This document shows, one piece after another, positions 63,356-64,000 of a stretch of 64,000 nt of DNA (positions are counted from its first letter, which is position 1; every line of letters starts with the position of its first letter). The notes under the pieces are model-generated. The model made no database searches. It worked only from the letters and a program-made list of their open reading frames with translations, and was not told where the DNA came from. Source of the stretch: Dysgonomonas sp. BGC7 (GTDB lineage Bacteria; Bacteroidota; Bacteroidia; Bacteroidales; Dysgonomonadaceae); assembly GCF_001261735.1 (NCBI RefSeq), contig NZ_CVRP01000018.1, forward strand, positions 28,018-92,017, read 5' to 3'. The position numbers and the translations under genes are program-made.

Positions 63356-64000
63356 CTACCTTAATTTAGGTCGTTTATTATTTTTCCTGTTTATTTTCTT
63401 TTGCAAGTATTCCATATTATGCCGGAAGCGTTCTTCCTCCGGGTCATCGCCATGTGTCTGGAATGTTGATAAAGAGTCAATCCCGTCAATTAAGGCACCG
63501 ATTACATCCGTCCCCTGATTATAAGTTTGATTTTTGTGCGTATTATTCGGGATATGTGCTATATCCTTTTCCTGTTTGTTGCCATACGCATTCTCTTCTA
63601 ATCTGCCGTTGATTTTCGAATAACTGAAACTACGGTCTATCTCCGAGCCTTTGAAAGTGGTATTGTCTTTCGTGAAGGAAATGCCCTGCACTTCTCTTGT
63701 CTGTCCTCTGTACTTATAAGACACGGATATCCCCTTCTCTTTCAGCAGCTTTTCAAGGTCATTCCAATTGGCAGATTTGGACAGAGCATCTTTTACGGCG
63801 GAATAGATTTCATATCTGGTTTTATTTTTTCCCTTTAGCCTGTGCTGCTTTACCTTGTCCTTGCCTTTCCCATAAGACAATCCGTATTTATTCTTTATTT
63901 TCTTGCATACAGCTTCATTGCGGTAACGATCATTCTTATCGCTTATAACCTTGCCGTTATTATCTATCCTGTTATACACGATGTAGGCTAAGTACCCAGC
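63356..64000 (-). CDS. Probable relaxase/mobilization nuclease, C-terminal part
   Basis: The frame is open through base 64000, so the gene begins beyond the window; 214 codons are visible. The first visible text (AYIVYNRIDNNGKVISDKNDRYRNEAVCKKIKNKYGL) is typical of the region after the HxH motif of MobA/VirD2-like relaxases of Bacteroidetes mobilizable elements (usual wording HIVYNRxDNxGKxISD). The rest is the lysine-rich C-terminal extension. The GTG at 63979 is internal, not a start. Relaxases nick at oriT and lead plasmid or ICE DNA into a recipient. The upstream catalytic part cannot be seen. Confidence 0.72.
   Translation of the reverse strand, partial: AGYLAYIVYNRIDNNGKVISDKNDRYRNEAVCKKIKNKYGLSYGKGKDKVKQHRLKGKNKTRYEIYSAVKDALSKSANWNDLEKLLKEKGISVSYKYRGQTREVQGISFTKDNTTFKGSEIDRSFSYSKINGRLEENAYGNKQEKDIAHIPNNTHKNQTYNQGTDVIGALIDGIDSLSTFQTHGDDPEEERFRHNMEYLQKKINRKNNKRPKLR

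Overview
The window comes from a Bacteroidales chromosome. Gene content and base composition fit Dysgonomonas or a close relative in Dysgonomonadaceae best (inference: AT-rich core, FISUMP-domain surface proteins, a MurF-Alr fusion, GSCFA, DUF3108 and DUF5020 proteins). Most promoters that can be read are of the Bacteroidetes type, TTTG / about 19-20 bases / TAnnTTTG, and clear Shine-Dalgarno sites are rare.

Bases 1-53,400 are mostly ordinary core genome. In order they hold thiamine and sulfur-amino-acid enzymes (thiD, a PLP enzyme), aroQ and pyk; an O-methyltransferase, rbfA and an FtsX-type permease; ysxC and a guanine-deaminase-like gene; a phosphate uptake pair (DUF47 + PiT); two secreted paralogues around a membrane-bound AraC regulator; plsC; an RNA-handling trio (RhlE helicase, cold-shock protein, RRM protein) ahead of rpsA; yeiH and ybeY; fbp; a pta / hydroxyacyl-CoA-dehydrogenase-like / ackA operon; a DUF3108 protein and a large lipoprotein; a dapB / lepB / lepB-like / WbqC run; a carboxyltransferase; a secreted SGNH-like protein and a phosphopantetheinyl transferase; pepE, an amidase and eno; a D-lactate-dehydrogenase-type flavoprotein; murF-alr and a GSCFA protein; and a purine permease with a Tsx-like outer-membrane protein.

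At about 53.6 kb a tRNA-Pro(UGG) with textbook promoter and terminator marks a change. To its right lie a gene-poor stretch, a 31-unit AG repeat, and three large secreted FISUMP-type proteins in visibly GC-richer DNA. They are separated by non-coding spacers packed with small hairpins. The first two genes share a base-perfect 197-bp block. Then come IS-end-like debris, a 5'-truncated IS66 transposase, a coil-TM-coil protein and the 3' part of a probable relaxase running off the window. I read this as accessory DNA of a mobilizable or once-mobile island beside the tRNA; its far end is outside the window.

The observations most worth following are: (1) the five-member secreted family with one conserved N-terminal module and variable C-termini, with signs of gene conversion; (2) the ten-hairpin spacer at 57.07-57.48 kb; (3) three enzyme-like genes in otherwise normal operons that lack key catalytic or attachment residues (a signal peptidase without its Ser/Lys dyad, a carboxyltransferase whose carrier domain has no biotinyl lysine, and a 3-hydroxyacyl-CoA dehydrogenase without its Asn, between pta and ackA); and (4) a compact promoter-to-terminator unit at 29.14-29.25 kb that looks like a small RNA or leader peptide gene.
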